Part shown: positions 8,447-16,369 of the stretch, in pieces
Numbering within the stretch: position 1 is the first letter of the stretch
How the letters are laid out: each line of letters starts with the position of its first letter
NCBI GenBank assembly: GCA_002449695.1
Contig: DJXI01000085.1
Span: 47,968-111,967, forward strand
Direction: 5' to 3'
Length of the DNA stretch: 64,000 nucleotides
Origin: Verrucomicrobia bacterium UBA7008
GTDB lineage: Bacteria; Verrucomicrobiota; Kiritimatiellia; RFP12; UBA1067
Translations under genes and position numbers: made by a program
Notes under the pieces: model-generated
Seen by the model: only the letters and a program-made list of their open reading frames with translations
Told to the model about the DNA's origin: nothing
The model's database searches: none

Positions 8447-9884
8447 GGAACAGTCCCTCCCTGTCTTCCCGCTCCTTCTGCGGCGTGCCGAAAAGCGCAC
8501 CGCCGAAGAATCCCGCGAAGCACACCGCGATCTGGATGAATGTGCCGGCCTCCCACGAAAGACCCTTCCAGCACGTCTTCAGAAGCAGACCGGAAATGAC
8601 GCCCGCCGCGACGCACAGATAGACGCCTTTTGCGTTCGGACGCTTCCAGAGGATGCCGAAGACCGTCGGTATCACGATCGGGACGCCGAAAAGCGCCATC
8701 AGAAGCTTGTTGGCCTCGAACGCGCCGCCGAGACGCGAGACGAAGAGCGCACCGAACGCGATGAGCGACGCGACAAGCACCGTTCCGATGCGTCCGACGA
8801 ACAGCAGTTCCCGACCCTCCGCGTTCCTGCGGAAAAGCCGCTTGTAGATGTCCGTCGTGAGGACGCTGCTTGTCACGTTGAATTCCGCCGCGAGCGTCGA
8901 AAGGGACGCCGCGAGCATGGCGGAGACCATGAGCCCCAGCATCCCGTGCGGCAGAAGGCGGGCACACATCTCGATGTAGCTCCTCTCGTGCATCTCGGGC
9001 GGCAGATCCGGAAGATACACGCGCGCGGCGACGGCCGGAAGGACGGCAAGAACCGGGAACACGAAGAATATTGCGGACGAGAGGAGCCCCATCTTCACGG
9101 CGTCACGTTCGTTCGGGACGGACGCGAGACGCTGGACGAACGACCACGCCCCGTTGTACTTGATGAAGACGATCAGGTAGTAGGCGGCAAGGAAGTACAG
9201 CGTGCCGCGATGTCCGCCGAAGAGCGAGAAATGGTCCGGCACGGCGCGATAGAGCTCGCCGAGGCCGCCGACGGCGTTCAGCGAAAGCGGCAGAATCGTC
9301 AGCGCGACCGTCATCAGCACGGCGCACTGTATGATGTCCGTCACGAGAACGCTCCAGAGTCCGCCGGTGGTCGTATAGACGAGAACGACGCCCGCACCGA
9401 GCGCGATGCCGGTCGAGAGCGACACGCCGAGGAACTGCGAGGCGATGATGCCGAGCGTGTAGAGCCTGACCGCGTTGTCGAGAATGCGGAACGCGACGCC
9501 GCACCAGGAGAGGAACTGCCTCACGCCCGCGCCGTAGCGGCGCTCGAGATATTCGACCGGCGTCGCCAGATTCGCCCTCTGCCACCGACGAGCGAAGATG
9601 AAGGTGCCGAGAAGTATTGCGAACGCAGTCGACCAGAAGACCGTCAGACCCACAAGACCATCCTCGTAGCCGATCTGCGCGTAGGCGATGAAGACGAAGC
9701 AGCTGATCATCGCCATGTAGGAACTTACCGCGCCCATCCACCACGGCACCTTCTTTCCGCCCGAAAAGAAATCGCCGGCGCTCTTCACCCGGCGCCCCAT
9801 GGCGATGCCGACGCCCATCGTCAGCGCAAAATACGCGACGATGACGATGCTGTCGGGCAGACTCAGATGGAGTACCTTCTCCAT
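8436..9884 (-). CDS. Sodium:solute symporter (SSS family), probable uronate importer
   Basis: A 482-residue inner-membrane transporter with 12-13 hydrophobic helices and SSS signatures: GRRVKSAGDFFSGGKKVPWWMGAVSS near the N terminus, TPVEYLERRYG, and the sodium-site region SAMLAASLSTLAAEFNVTSS. First gene of the hexuronate operon, so import of glucuronate or a related sugar acid is inferred. ATG at 9884 is preferred over an in-frame TTG at 9893, which would overlap the -10 box. The ATG lies only eight bases past the -10 hexamer and has no Shine-Dalgarno, pointing to a leaderless message. Confidence 0.87.
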   Translation of the reverse strand: MEKVLHLSLPDSIVIVAYFALTMGVGIAMGRRVKSAGDFFSGGKKVPWWMGAVSSYMAMISCFVFIAYAQIGYEDGLVGLTVFWSTAFAILLGTFIFARRWQRANLATPVEYLERRYGAGVRQFLSWCGVAFRILDNAVRLYTLGIIASQFLGVSLSTGIALGAGVVLVYTTTGGLWSVLVTDIIQCAVLMTVALTILPLSLNAVGGLGELYRAVPDHFSLFGGHRGTLYFLAAYYLIVFIKYNGAWSFVQRLASVPNERDAVKMGLLSSAIFFVFPVLAVLPAVAARVYLPDLPPEMHERSYIEMCARLLPHGMLGLMVSAMLAASLSTLAAEFNVTSSVLTTDIYKRLFRRNAEGRELLFVGRIGTVLVASLIAFGALFVSRLGGAFEANKLLMALFGVPIVIPTVFGILWKRPNAKGVYLCVAAGVISGLLLKTCWKGLSWEAGTFIQIAVCFAGFFGGALFGTPQKEREDREGLFREL

Positions 9885-9892
9885 ACGCGACA

Positions 9893-9901
9893 ATTATAGC
9901 A
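9893..9901 (-). promoter_or_regulatory. Extended -10 promoter of the hexuronate operon
   Basis: TGCTATAAT on the minus strand, eight bases before the transporter ATG. Expected transcription start falls at or within two bases of the start codon. Confidence 0.7.
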
Positions 9902-9919
9902 TTTTCCTTGCTTTGACAG

Positions 9920-9951
9920 CATCCCATTTTGTAATGAAATAACATCCCATT
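9920..9951. promoter_or_regulatory. Candidate operator: direct repeats CATCCCATT
   Basis: CATCCCATT occurs at 9920-9928 and again at 9943-9951, a 23-base period or about two helical turns. The two copies cover the -35 zones of the operon promoter and the regulator promoter respectively. AraC/XylR-type proteins bind direct repeats about two turns apart, so this is the most likely binding site of the regulator encoded at 9977. Confidence 0.6.
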
Positions 9952-9960
9952 CAGGAAATA

Positions 9961-9969
9961 TGGTATAAT
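9961..9969 (+). promoter_or_regulatory. Extended -10 promoter of the regulator gene
   Basis: TGGTATAAT, ending seven bases before the regulator ATG, with no Shine-Dalgarno between; a leaderless arrangement. Confidence 0.7.
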
Positions 9970-9976
9970 CTCGCCC

Positions 9977-11131
9977 ATGAACACCGTACTGTACTTCCAG
10001 TCAAAGTCCAAAACGTCCGCCCCTGAAAAGCTCGCTGGCGTCCACGAGATCATGGAAAAGCACGGACACGCGATACAGGTCATCGAAGAGCGCCCCACGG
10101 CGCGGCTTGTGCGCGAACTCTGGGAATTCTGGAACCCGCTCGGGGCGATCATCGACTGCGGCGGGGAATACAACAACATCGACGCGGACATCTTCGGAGA
10201 AAATCCCGTTGTCTTTCTCGGACACAACCCGGACACGCTTCCGAAGAAGTGTCTTCTCGTCAGCAACAACCAGGCGGAAACGGCGCGGGCGGCGGCCCGC
10301 GAACTGCTGTCAACGGGCTTCGGGAACTTCGCGTTCGTACACGGTCCGGAGAGGAAGAAGTGGAGCAACCTGCGGGAGAAGAGTTTTGCCGACTCGCTTG
10401 CGCTCAACGGCAAGACGTGCAGCGTCTTCGCTCACGCCGCGGACAGGGCGGACGCCGTCCACTGGATTTCGGCTCTGCGCCGGTTTGTCGCGGCGCTGCC
10501 GAGGCCGTGCGCCGTGTTCGCCGCGAACGACAGGACGGCGGAAAGCGTCCTCTCCGTCGCCGCGATCGAGGGCATACGGGTTCCGTCCGAGATGGCCGTC
10601 ATCGGAGTCGACAACTTCACGCCGATCTGCGAACACACGACGCCGCCGCTGTCCAGCATCGAGCCCAACTTCCGCCGGGGCGGAAACCTCGCCGCACTGA
10701 TGCTGCTGGCCTCGCTGATGTCCAAAGGCCGCTGGCGCGGCAGCCGCGTCCAGACGTTCGGACCGCTGCGGGTCGCGCGCAGGGCTTCGTCGCGCGTGCT
10801 GAGCTTCGCCGACAGATACGTGTCCGCCGCGCTCGACCTGATACGCGGAGAAGCCTGCGCGGGGCTGACCTCCGCGCAGGTCGCGGCCGCGTTCCCCTGT
10901 TCGCGGCGCATGGCCGACATGCGCTTCAGACGGGCGACGGGGCATACGATCCTCGACGAGATCCACGCCGTCCAGCTGGAACGCGCCAAGGAACTTGCCG
11001 GGAATCCGAACATGCCGCTCAAGGCGATATCGGACTTCTGCGGATTCGCCAACCCGAATTCCCTTCGCAAGTTCTTCCGCAGGGAGACCGGCATGACGAT
11101 GTCGAAATGGAGAGCAAGCAGCAAGTCCTGA
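9977..11131 (+). CDS. XylR-type regulator: sugar-binding domain plus AraC HTH
   Basis: 384 residues. The N-terminal 275 or so form a LacI/periplasmic-binding-type sensor (FVHGPERKKWSNLREKSFADSL, FAANDRTAESVL, VIGVDNFTPICEHTTPPLSSI are typical blocks). The last 100 are an AraC-family double helix-turn-helix (RFRRATGHTILDEIHAVQLERAKELA, then ISDFCGFANPNSLRKFFRRETGMTMSKWR). This hybrid is the E. coli XylR layout. Divergent from the hexuronate operon with a shared 92-base control region, so it probably senses a uronate or its derivative and switches the operon. ATG 9977 lies just after the -10 and is likely leaderless. Confidence 0.88.
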   Translation: MNTVLYFQSKSKTSAPEKLAGVHEIMEKHGHAIQVIEERPTARLVRELWEFWNPLGAIIDCGGEYNNIDADIFGENPVVFLGHNPDTLPKKCLLVSNNQAETARAAARELLSTGFGNFAFVHGPERKKWSNLREKSFADSLALNGKTCSVFAHAADRADAVHWISALRRFVAALPRPCAVFAANDRTAESVLSVAAIEGIRVPSEMAVIGVDNFTPICEHTTPPLSSIEPNFRRGGNLAALMLLASLMSKGRWRGSRVQTFGPLRVARRASSRVLSFADRYVSAALDLIRGEACAGLTSAQVAAAFPCSRRMADMRFRRATGHTILDEIHAVQLERAKELAGNPNMPLKAISDFCGFANPNSLRKFFRRETGMTMSKWRASSKS

Positions 11132-11168
11132 AAGCGCGCGTTCGGCCGCGTCGTTCGCTGACGCGCAC

Positions 11169-11693
11169 TCAGCGCGCGGCGTGCGGCGGCGCGCCGGCCT
11201 GCGTGCAGCGCCGCAGGAGCTTCCGGTCGCGCGTGACGACCTTGATCCGGTCCGCGAGCCCCAGCCACCGCGCCATGCGCACGAAGTCGACGATGAAGTC
11301 GTCCGCGCGCTGCGGCCCCGTCCCGCCCGTGTACGAGACGCGCACGCGCCCGTCTGCGCAGGAATTCTCTCGCGCGCCGTCGTAGACGATCCAGACGAAA
11401 TCGGCGGGGTGCGCCGCGACGTGCGCGCGCGCGTCGGCCAGCAGTTCGTCGCGGCTCGCCGCAAGGCGGTCGGCGCCGAGAATCCGGTTCCAGCCGTCGA
11501 CCACGACGAACGCGCCGCCGTCCGGCAGCGCGCGCAGGTCCTGCGCCGCGACGAGCGCGAGATCGAAATGCTCCTTGAGCGCGGCCGACTCGTTGCGCAG
11601 CCGCTGACACTCCGCCTTCAGCCGCTCGACCTCGCCCTTCAGCTCCCGCAGGTGCAGGACCTTTGACGACAGGATGACGTCCTGCGCGTTCAT
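11169..11693 (-). CDS. NYN-domain (YacP-like) predicted ribonuclease with coiled-coil N terminus
   Basis: 174 residues. Residues 10-50 form a coiled coil (LRELKGEVERLKAECQRLRNE). The rest is a PIN/NYN fold with FVVVDGWNRILG (first acidic site), FVWIVYDG, ADDFIVDFVRMARWLG and KVVTRDRKLLRRC, matching YacP-type NYN proteins thought to cut RNA. ATG at 11693 overlaps the preceding symporter stop as ATGA, so the two are translationally coupled. Target RNA unknown. A longer open frame upstream is a shadow of the symporter gene. Confidence 0.78.
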   Translation of the reverse strand: MNAQDVILSSKVLHLRELKGEVERLKAECQRLRNESAALKEHFDLALVAAQDLRALPDGGAFVVVDGWNRILGADRLAASRDELLADARAHVAAHPADFVWIVYDGARENSCADGRVRVSYTGGTGPQRADDFIVDFVRMARWLGLADRIKVVTRDRKLLRRCTQAGAPPHAAR

Positions 11694-13717
11694 CCGAGGG
11701 CGAGCGCGCGCCGGTACGCCTTGACCATCTCGTCGTAGGCCGCGTCGTCGAGGAACGTGCGCTTCGGGTTCATCGCGAACGTACCGCCCCACTCGAACGC
11801 CTCGTTCGCGTACTTCGGCACGAGGTGGAAATGCAGGTGGTGGCCCGTGTCGCCGTACGCGCCGTAGTTCACCTTGTCCGGACGGTAGAGCGTGTGGATC
11901 GCGCGCGCGACCCGGTCGACGTCCGCGAAGAAGCGGTTGCGCTCGGCCGCGGTGAGCGCGGTCAGTTCGCTGACGTGCAGCTTCGCGGCGACGATGACGC
12001 GGCCCTTGTGCGACTGCTCCTTGAAGAGGTAGACTTTCGACGCGGGCAGCTCGCCGATCTTGATGCCGTAGGCCGCGAGGTATTCGCCCTCGGCGCAGTA
12101 GCCGCACGTCTTCTTCTCCTCGAGGAACGGCTCCTCGCGCGGGTCGCGCGTCCGCTCGCCGTAGCAGCGGAAGACGAGGTCGAGATGCTCGCTCGGCAGC
12201 TTCGGCGTGAAGAGGCTCACGAGCGGCACGACGACCATGCCGCCGAGCATCGCGACCGCGCCGCAGTTGATCGGATTCATCGGGTTGCCGAGGATCATGT
12301 TGACGACGGTCAGCCCCACGCCCCACGCGAACGACGCCCACACCGCGCCGCGCGTCACCCACCGCCCGTAGAGGCCGTACATGAACGGCGCGAGGAACGC
12401 GCCCGCCAGCGCGCCCCACGAGATGCCCATCAGCTGCGCGATGAAGTGCGGCGGATTGAGCGCGATCATGAGCGACAGGACGATGAAGAAGACGATCAGA
12501 ACGCGCATCACCACGACCTTGCGGCGTTCGATCCGCGCCGTGATCGTGTCGTCGATCTTGCCCTCGGTCACTTCCTCCTCGATCGACTTCCTGTCGCGGT
12601 AGATGAGGTCGAGCGTCATCGTCGAGCTGGACGTCAGCACGAGCGAGGCGAGCGTGGACATCGACGCGGAGAGGACGAGCAGCAGCACGAGCGCCATCAG
12701 GACGTCGGGCAGGTTCTGGCCCAGCATCGTCGGCACGATCGAGTCGAACGCGAAGCGGCCCGTCCCGGCGTTGAACGCGGTCGGCACGAAGAGCCGCCCG
12801 AAGCCGCCGAGGAAGTAGCAGCCGCCCGCGACGACGACCGCGAAGAGCGTCGAGATGATCGTCCCGCGCCGGATGGCGCTCTCGTCGGTGATCGAGTAGA
12901 ACTTGCCGACCATCTGCGGCAGGCCCCACGTGCCGAGCGAGGTGAGGACCACGACGCCGAGGAGGCTCCAGCCGTTCGGGCCGAAGAGCGAGGCGAAGTC
13001 GCCGGCGCGGAAGTTCGCGTAGAGCGCCGCGCCGGGCTGCCCGAGGTCGTCCGCGTTCGGCGCGGCCTCAGCCATCTTCGCGACGGCGGCGACGAGCCCG
13101 CCCTGGTGGTTGAGGACGACCGCGATGACCGTCGTGATGCCGAGGAGCATGATGACGCCCTGGATGAAGTCGTTGATCGCCGTCGCCTTGTAGCCGCCGA
13201 GGATCACGTAGACGGCGGTCAGGATCGCCATCGTCCACGCGCAGTAGACGTACGGCACGCCGAAGCCCGTCTCGAAGAGCTTGGAGATGCCCATGTACAC
13301 GCCCGCCGTATACGGGATGAGGAAGATGAACGCGATGACCGAGGCGACGACGCGCAGCCCTTCCGAGTCGAAGCGCGTGCCGAAGAAGTCGGGCATCGTC
13401 CGCGACTGGATGTGCTGGGTCATCAGGCGCGTGCGGCGCGCGAGCACGAGCCACGCGAGCATCGAGCCGATGACGGCGTTGCCGACGCCGATCCACGTGG
13501 AGCTGAGGCCGTACTTCCAGCCGAACTGCCCGGCGTAGCCGACGAACACCACCGCCGAGAAGTAGCTCGTGCCGTAGGCGAACGCCGTCAGCCACGGGCC
13601 GACGCTGCGCCCGCCGAGCACGAAGCCGTCGACCGAGCGCGACTGCTTGCGGCTGTAGATGCCGACCCCGACCATGATGCCGAGGAAGACCAGGGTGAAG
13701 AGGACTTTGACGAGCAT
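11690..13717 (-). CDS. Sodium:solute symporter fused to a C-terminal HIT domain
   Basis: 675 residues in one uninterrupted frame. Residues 1 to about 510 are an SSS-family transporter (YSRKQSRSVDGFVLGGRSVGP, FAYGTSYFSAVVF, ASMSTLASLVLTSSSTMTLDL). From about residue 536 (KTCGYCAEGEYL) a complete HIT domain follows: LPASKVYLFKEQ, VNYGAYGDTG and the histidine triad HLHFHLVPKY with His 627, 629 and 631. HIT proteins are nucleotide hydrolases or transferases; joining one to a transporter is unusual. The fusion puts the HIT domain probably on the cytoplasmic side. Start has AAAGGAAC upstream, 18 bases after the LysM gene. Substrate unknown; the transporter part resembles PutP-like members. Confidence 0.9.
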   Translation of the reverse strand: MLVKVLFTLVFLGIMVGVGIYSRKQSRSVDGFVLGGRSVGPWLTAFAYGTSYFSAVVFVGYAGQFGWKYGLSSTWIGVGNAVIGSMLAWLVLARRTRLMTQHIQSRTMPDFFGTRFDSEGLRVVASVIAFIFLIPYTAGVYMGISKLFETGFGVPYVYCAWTMAILTAVYVILGGYKATAINDFIQGVIMLLGITTVIAVVLNHQGGLVAAVAKMAEAAPNADDLGQPGAALYANFRAGDFASLFGPNGWSLLGVVVLTSLGTWGLPQMVGKFYSITDESAIRRGTIISTLFAVVVAGGCYFLGGFGRLFVPTAFNAGTGRFAFDSIVPTMLGQNLPDVLMALVLLLVLSASMSTLASLVLTSSSTMTLDLIYRDRKSIEEEVTEGKIDDTITARIERRKVVVMRVLIVFFIVLSLMIALNPPHFIAQLMGISWGALAGAFLAPFMYGLYGRWVTRGAVWASFAWGVGLTVVNMILGNPMNPINCGAVAMLGGMVVVPLVSLFTPKLPSEHLDLVFRCYGERTRDPREEPFLEEKKTCGYCAEGEYLAAYGIKIGELPASKVYLFKEQSHKGRVIVAAKLHVSELTALTAAERNRFFADVDRVARAIHTLYRPDKVNYGAYGDTGHHLHFHLVPKYANEAFEWGGTFAMNPKRTFLDDAAYDEMVKAYRRALALG

Positions 13718-13735
13718 GGGGACTGTTCCTTTTTG

Positions 13736-14278
13736 TTACTTGCGAAGCTTGATCTTCTGGCCGACCCAGATGTTGTTCCACTCGCTCAGCTTCCTGCCGT
13801 TGATGCGCGCGAGTTCGGCCGGCGTGAGCCCGTAGGCGGCGGCGATCTTCGTGACGGTGTCGCCCTGCCGGACGACGTGGACCGCCGGCCGCGCGGCGGC
13901 GGGCGTGTCGACGCCGGTGACGTTCGTCGTGATGTCCGTGAGCGACCCCGTGGCCGCGCCGGCGACGGGCGTCACGGGCGCGGGGCGCGACGGCGACGCG
14001 GGCGCCGACGGCGTCAGCACCGTTGTCGGTGCCGCCGGGCGTGCTTCCGCCGCGGCGGACGGCGACGCGACGGGCGTCGGCGTTTCGTCCGCCGCCTCGA
14101 TCGGTTCGGTCTCCGGCTCGTCCGTCGCGCCGGTCGTGCCGGACCGGCCGCCGCCGACCAGGAGCCCCACGATCACCGCGTGAAGCGCGAGACTCGCCGC
14201 CAGCCCGAGCGTCCAGCTGCTCGCCCGGCCGTCAGCCGCCATGGTGCCCGCCTTGCGCCGCACCGGCCGCCGTGTCAT
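13736..14278 (-). CDS. Membrane-anchored LysM protein
   Basis: 180 residues: a basic N terminus, one membrane helix (about 23-43, LGLAASLALHAVIVGLLVGGG), a Pro/Ala/Thr-rich linker of about 85 residues, and a C-terminal LysM domain (VVRQGDTVTKIAAAYGLTPAELARING...IWVGQKIKL) that binds peptidoglycan. Likely periplasmic, tethered to the inner membrane. First gene of the LysM/SSS-HIT/NYN set. Start choice is uncertain: no ribosome site precedes ATG 14278. An ATG at 14300, seven bases after the -10, opens a different frame of 22 codons that overlaps this start. Confidence 0.75.
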   Translation of the reverse strand: MTRRPVRRKAGTMAADGRASSWTLGLAASLALHAVIVGLLVGGGRSGTTGATDEPETEPIEAADETPTPVASPSAAAEARPAAPTTVLTPSAPASPSRPAPVTPVAGAATGSLTDITTNVTGVDTPAAARPAVHVVRQGDTVTKIAAAYGLTPAELARINGRKLSEWNNIWVGQKIKLRK

Positions 14279-14307
14279 CCCAAAGGAGTGTCGTTTTCAT
14301 TGAATAT

Positions 14308-14316
14308 AGTATATCA
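14308..14316 (-). promoter_or_regulatory. Extended -10 promoter upstream of the LysM gene
   Basis: TGATATACT on the minus strand followed by ATATT. It lies seven bases before a leaderless-position ATG (14300, short out-of-frame ORF) and about 30 bases before the LysM ATG. Confidence 0.65.
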
Positions 14317-14333
14317 CAACCGCGCGCGCGCCG

Positions 14334-15941
14334 TCAGCCCCTGCGCTTGGCCAGCATCTCGTGGTATTCGGAATAGCTGCCCTCGAACCACGTCGTCCGG
14401 CCCTTGCCCTCGAACGCGAGGATGTGCGTCGCGATGCGGTCGAGGAACCAGCGGTCGTGGCTCACCACCATCACGCAGCCGCCGAATTCCTGAAGGCCCT
14501 CTTCAAGCGAGCGGAGCGTCGCGACGTCCAGGTCGTTCGTCGGCTCGTCGAGGAGCAGCAGGTTGCCGCCGCTCGTCAGCAGCTTCGCGAGGTGCACGCG
14601 GTTGCGCTCGCCGCCGGAGAGGACGCCGACCTTCTTCTGCTGCTCGGGCCCGCGGAAGTTGAAGCGCGAGCAGTAGGCGCGGCCGTTCATCATCGTCTCG
14701 CCCGCGAGGCGCACGAATTCGCCGCCGCCCGTGATCGCCTCGTAGACCGTCTCGTCCGGCTTCAGCTCCGCGCGCGTCTGGTCGACGTAGGAGAGCTTCA
14801 CCGTCTCGCCGACCGTGAACGTGCCCGCGACCGGCTGGAGCTGGCCCGTGATGAGCTTGAAGAGCGTCGTCTTGCCCGCGCCGTTCGCGCCGATGACGCC
14901 GACGATGCCGCCGCGCGGCAGGTCGAAGTTGAGGTCGCTGTAGAGCACCTGGTCGCCGAACGCCATCTGGACGTGCTCGGCGCGCACGACGAGATTGCCG
15001 AGGCGCGGGCCCGGCGGGATGCGGATGACGAGATCGTCCTCGCGCGTCGAGACCTGCTGCTTCTGGAGCTCCTCGTACCGTTCGACGCGCGCCTTGGCCT
15101 TGGCGTGGCGGCCGCTCGGGTTGGTCTGGATCCACTTGAGCTCGTTCTCGAGCATCTTCTGGCGCGACTTCTCCACCTTCGCCTCGCGCGCGAGCATCGC
15201 CTCCTTCTGCTTCAGCCACTCCTCGTAGTTGCCCTTGTAGGGATAGCAGATGCCCTTGTCGAGCTCCAGGATCCAGTCGGTCACGTCGCTCAGGAAGTAG
15301 CGGTCGTGCGTGACGACGATCAGCGTGCCCTTGAACTCCTTGAGGTACGCTTCCAGCCGGAACGTCGTCTCGGCGTCGAGGTGGTTCGTCGGCTCGTCGA
15401 GGAGCAGCACGTCGGGGTTCGAGAGGAGGAGCCGCGCGATCGCCACGCGGCGGCGCTCGCCGCCGGAGAGGACGGCGACCGGCTTCGCGCCGTCGGGGCA
15501 GCCGAGGTCGGCCATGCGCCGTTCGACGAGGTTTTCGAGATTCCACCAGTCGTTCTTGTCGATGATCTCCTGCAGCCGCTCCATCTCCGCCGCCGCCTTG
15601 GGGTCGTCCAGCTCGCAGCAGAGGTCCTCGTAGCGCGCCACCATCGCCTGCGCGTCGGCGACGCCCTCCATCACCGTCTCGAGGACGGTCTTCGCGTCGT
15701 CGAGCTCCGGCTCCTGCGGGAGGTAGCCGACCTTCGTGCCCTTCGCGACCTGCACCGTGCCCATCAGCTCGGTGTCGAGCCCGGCGAGGATCTTCAGGAG
15801 CGACGACTTGCCCGCGCCGTTCGCGCCGATGACGCCGATGTGCGCGCCGTAGAAAAAGGAAAGGTTGACGTCCTTCAGGATCGTCTTGGTGCCGACCTGT
15901 TTCGTGACGTCGATGAGACTGAACTGGTATTCTCCCGCCAT
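14334..15941 (-). CDS. ettA: Energy-dependent translational throttle protein EttA (ABC-F ATPase)
   Basis: 535 residues, normal for EttA. Two ATP-binding cassettes: Walker A GANGAGKSS (about residue 39) and GANGAGKTT (about 360), signatures LSGGERRR and LSGGERNR, Walker B LLLDEPTNHLD and LLLDEPTNDLD. The arm/linker between them holds KWIQTNPSGRHAKAKAR, characteristic of EttA. The protein binds the ribosomal E site and gates the first peptide bond according to ATP/ADP ratio. ATG 15941 has CGGAG upstream; the longer frame upstream crosses the promoter and is not used. Single gene with its own promoter. Confidence 0.93.
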   Translation of the reverse strand: MAGEYQFSLIDVTKQVGTKTILKDVNLSFFYGAHIGVIGANGAGKSSLLKILAGLDTELMGTVQVAKGTKVGYLPQEPELDDAKTVLETVMEGVADAQAMVARYEDLCCELDDPKAAAEMERLQEIIDKNDWWNLENLVERRMADLGCPDGAKPVAVLSGGERRRVAIARLLLSNPDVLLLDEPTNHLDAETTFRLEAYLKEFKGTLIVVTHDRYFLSDVTDWILELDKGICYPYKGNYEEWLKQKEAMLAREAKVEKSRQKMLENELKWIQTNPSGRHAKAKARVERYEELQKQQVSTREDDLVIRIPPGPRLGNLVVRAEHVQMAFGDQVLYSDLNFDLPRGGIVGVIGANGAGKTTLFKLITGQLQPVAGTFTVGETVKLSYVDQTRAELKPDETVYEAITGGGEFVRLAGETMMNGRAYCSRFNFRGPEQQKKVGVLSGGERNRVHLAKLLTSGGNLLLLDEPTNDLDVATLRSLEEGLQEFGGCVMVVSHDRWFLDRIATHILAFEGKGRTTWFEGSYSEYHEMLAKRRG

Positions 15942-15985
15942 TGTCTGCTCCGTTCGTGCCGTGAGTCTGTTGTCGTGAAAGAGAT

Positions 15986-15994
15986 AGTATATCA
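15986..15994 (-). promoter_or_regulatory. Extended -10 promoter of ettA
   Basis: TGATATACT followed by ATC and preceded by CGGGATT on the minus strand, about 38 bases of leader before the ettA start. Confidence 0.7.
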
Positions 15995-16054
15995 AATCCC
16001 GATTCGGCGCGTCAGTCGGAATCGTCCGGCCCCGGCGCAAGCCCCGCGCGGCGG

Positions 16055-16369
16055 TCAGAGCGCGTTGTCGATGCCCATGACGGGCAGATAGACCGCTTCC
16101 TTGACCGCCACCTCTTCGCTTCCGAACACATACTCCGCCGCCATCGGCTCCAGCTCGACCGTCTCCGCGTCCGCCGCGCCCGCGAAAGCGCCGTCGCCGC
16201 CGACCGTGGCCTTCGCCTCCGCACCCGCCTCGGCGCGCAGGTCGCGGCCCATGTTCAGCGCGGCGATGATGTACGCGGCGAAGCCGAAGAGCGCCGCGAA
16301 CGTCAGCGCGAGCGCGAACATGCCGAGCGCCAGCTCGATGAACGCCTGGCCGCGGCGGCTAGTGGCCAT
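16055..16369 (-). CDS. TadE-like pilus assembly protein (small)
   Basis: 104 residues. N terminus MATSRRGQAFIELALGMFALALTFAALFGF is a TadE/prepilin-type segment: RRG|QAFIE with a Glu five residues after the likely cut, then a long hydrophobic helix. The remaining 65 residues are periplasmic. Last gene of the pilus cluster; start overlaps the preceding gene by 11 bases. Probably a minor pseudopilin of a Tad/Flp pilus, matured by the prepilin peptidase at 25416. Confidence 0.75.
   Translation of the reverse strand: MATSRRGQAFIELALGMFALALTFAALFGFAAYIIAALNMGRDLRAEAGAEAKATVGGDGAFAGAADAETVELEPMAAEYVFGSEEVAVKEAVYLPVMGIDNAL

Noticed and set aside
11825-14662. A 945-codon plus-strand open frame opposite the SSS-HIT and LysM genes
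   Set aside because: It is antisense to recognised proteins, is Arg/Asp/Glu-rich in the manner of GC-skewed shadow frames, has no ribosome site and no recognisable domain.
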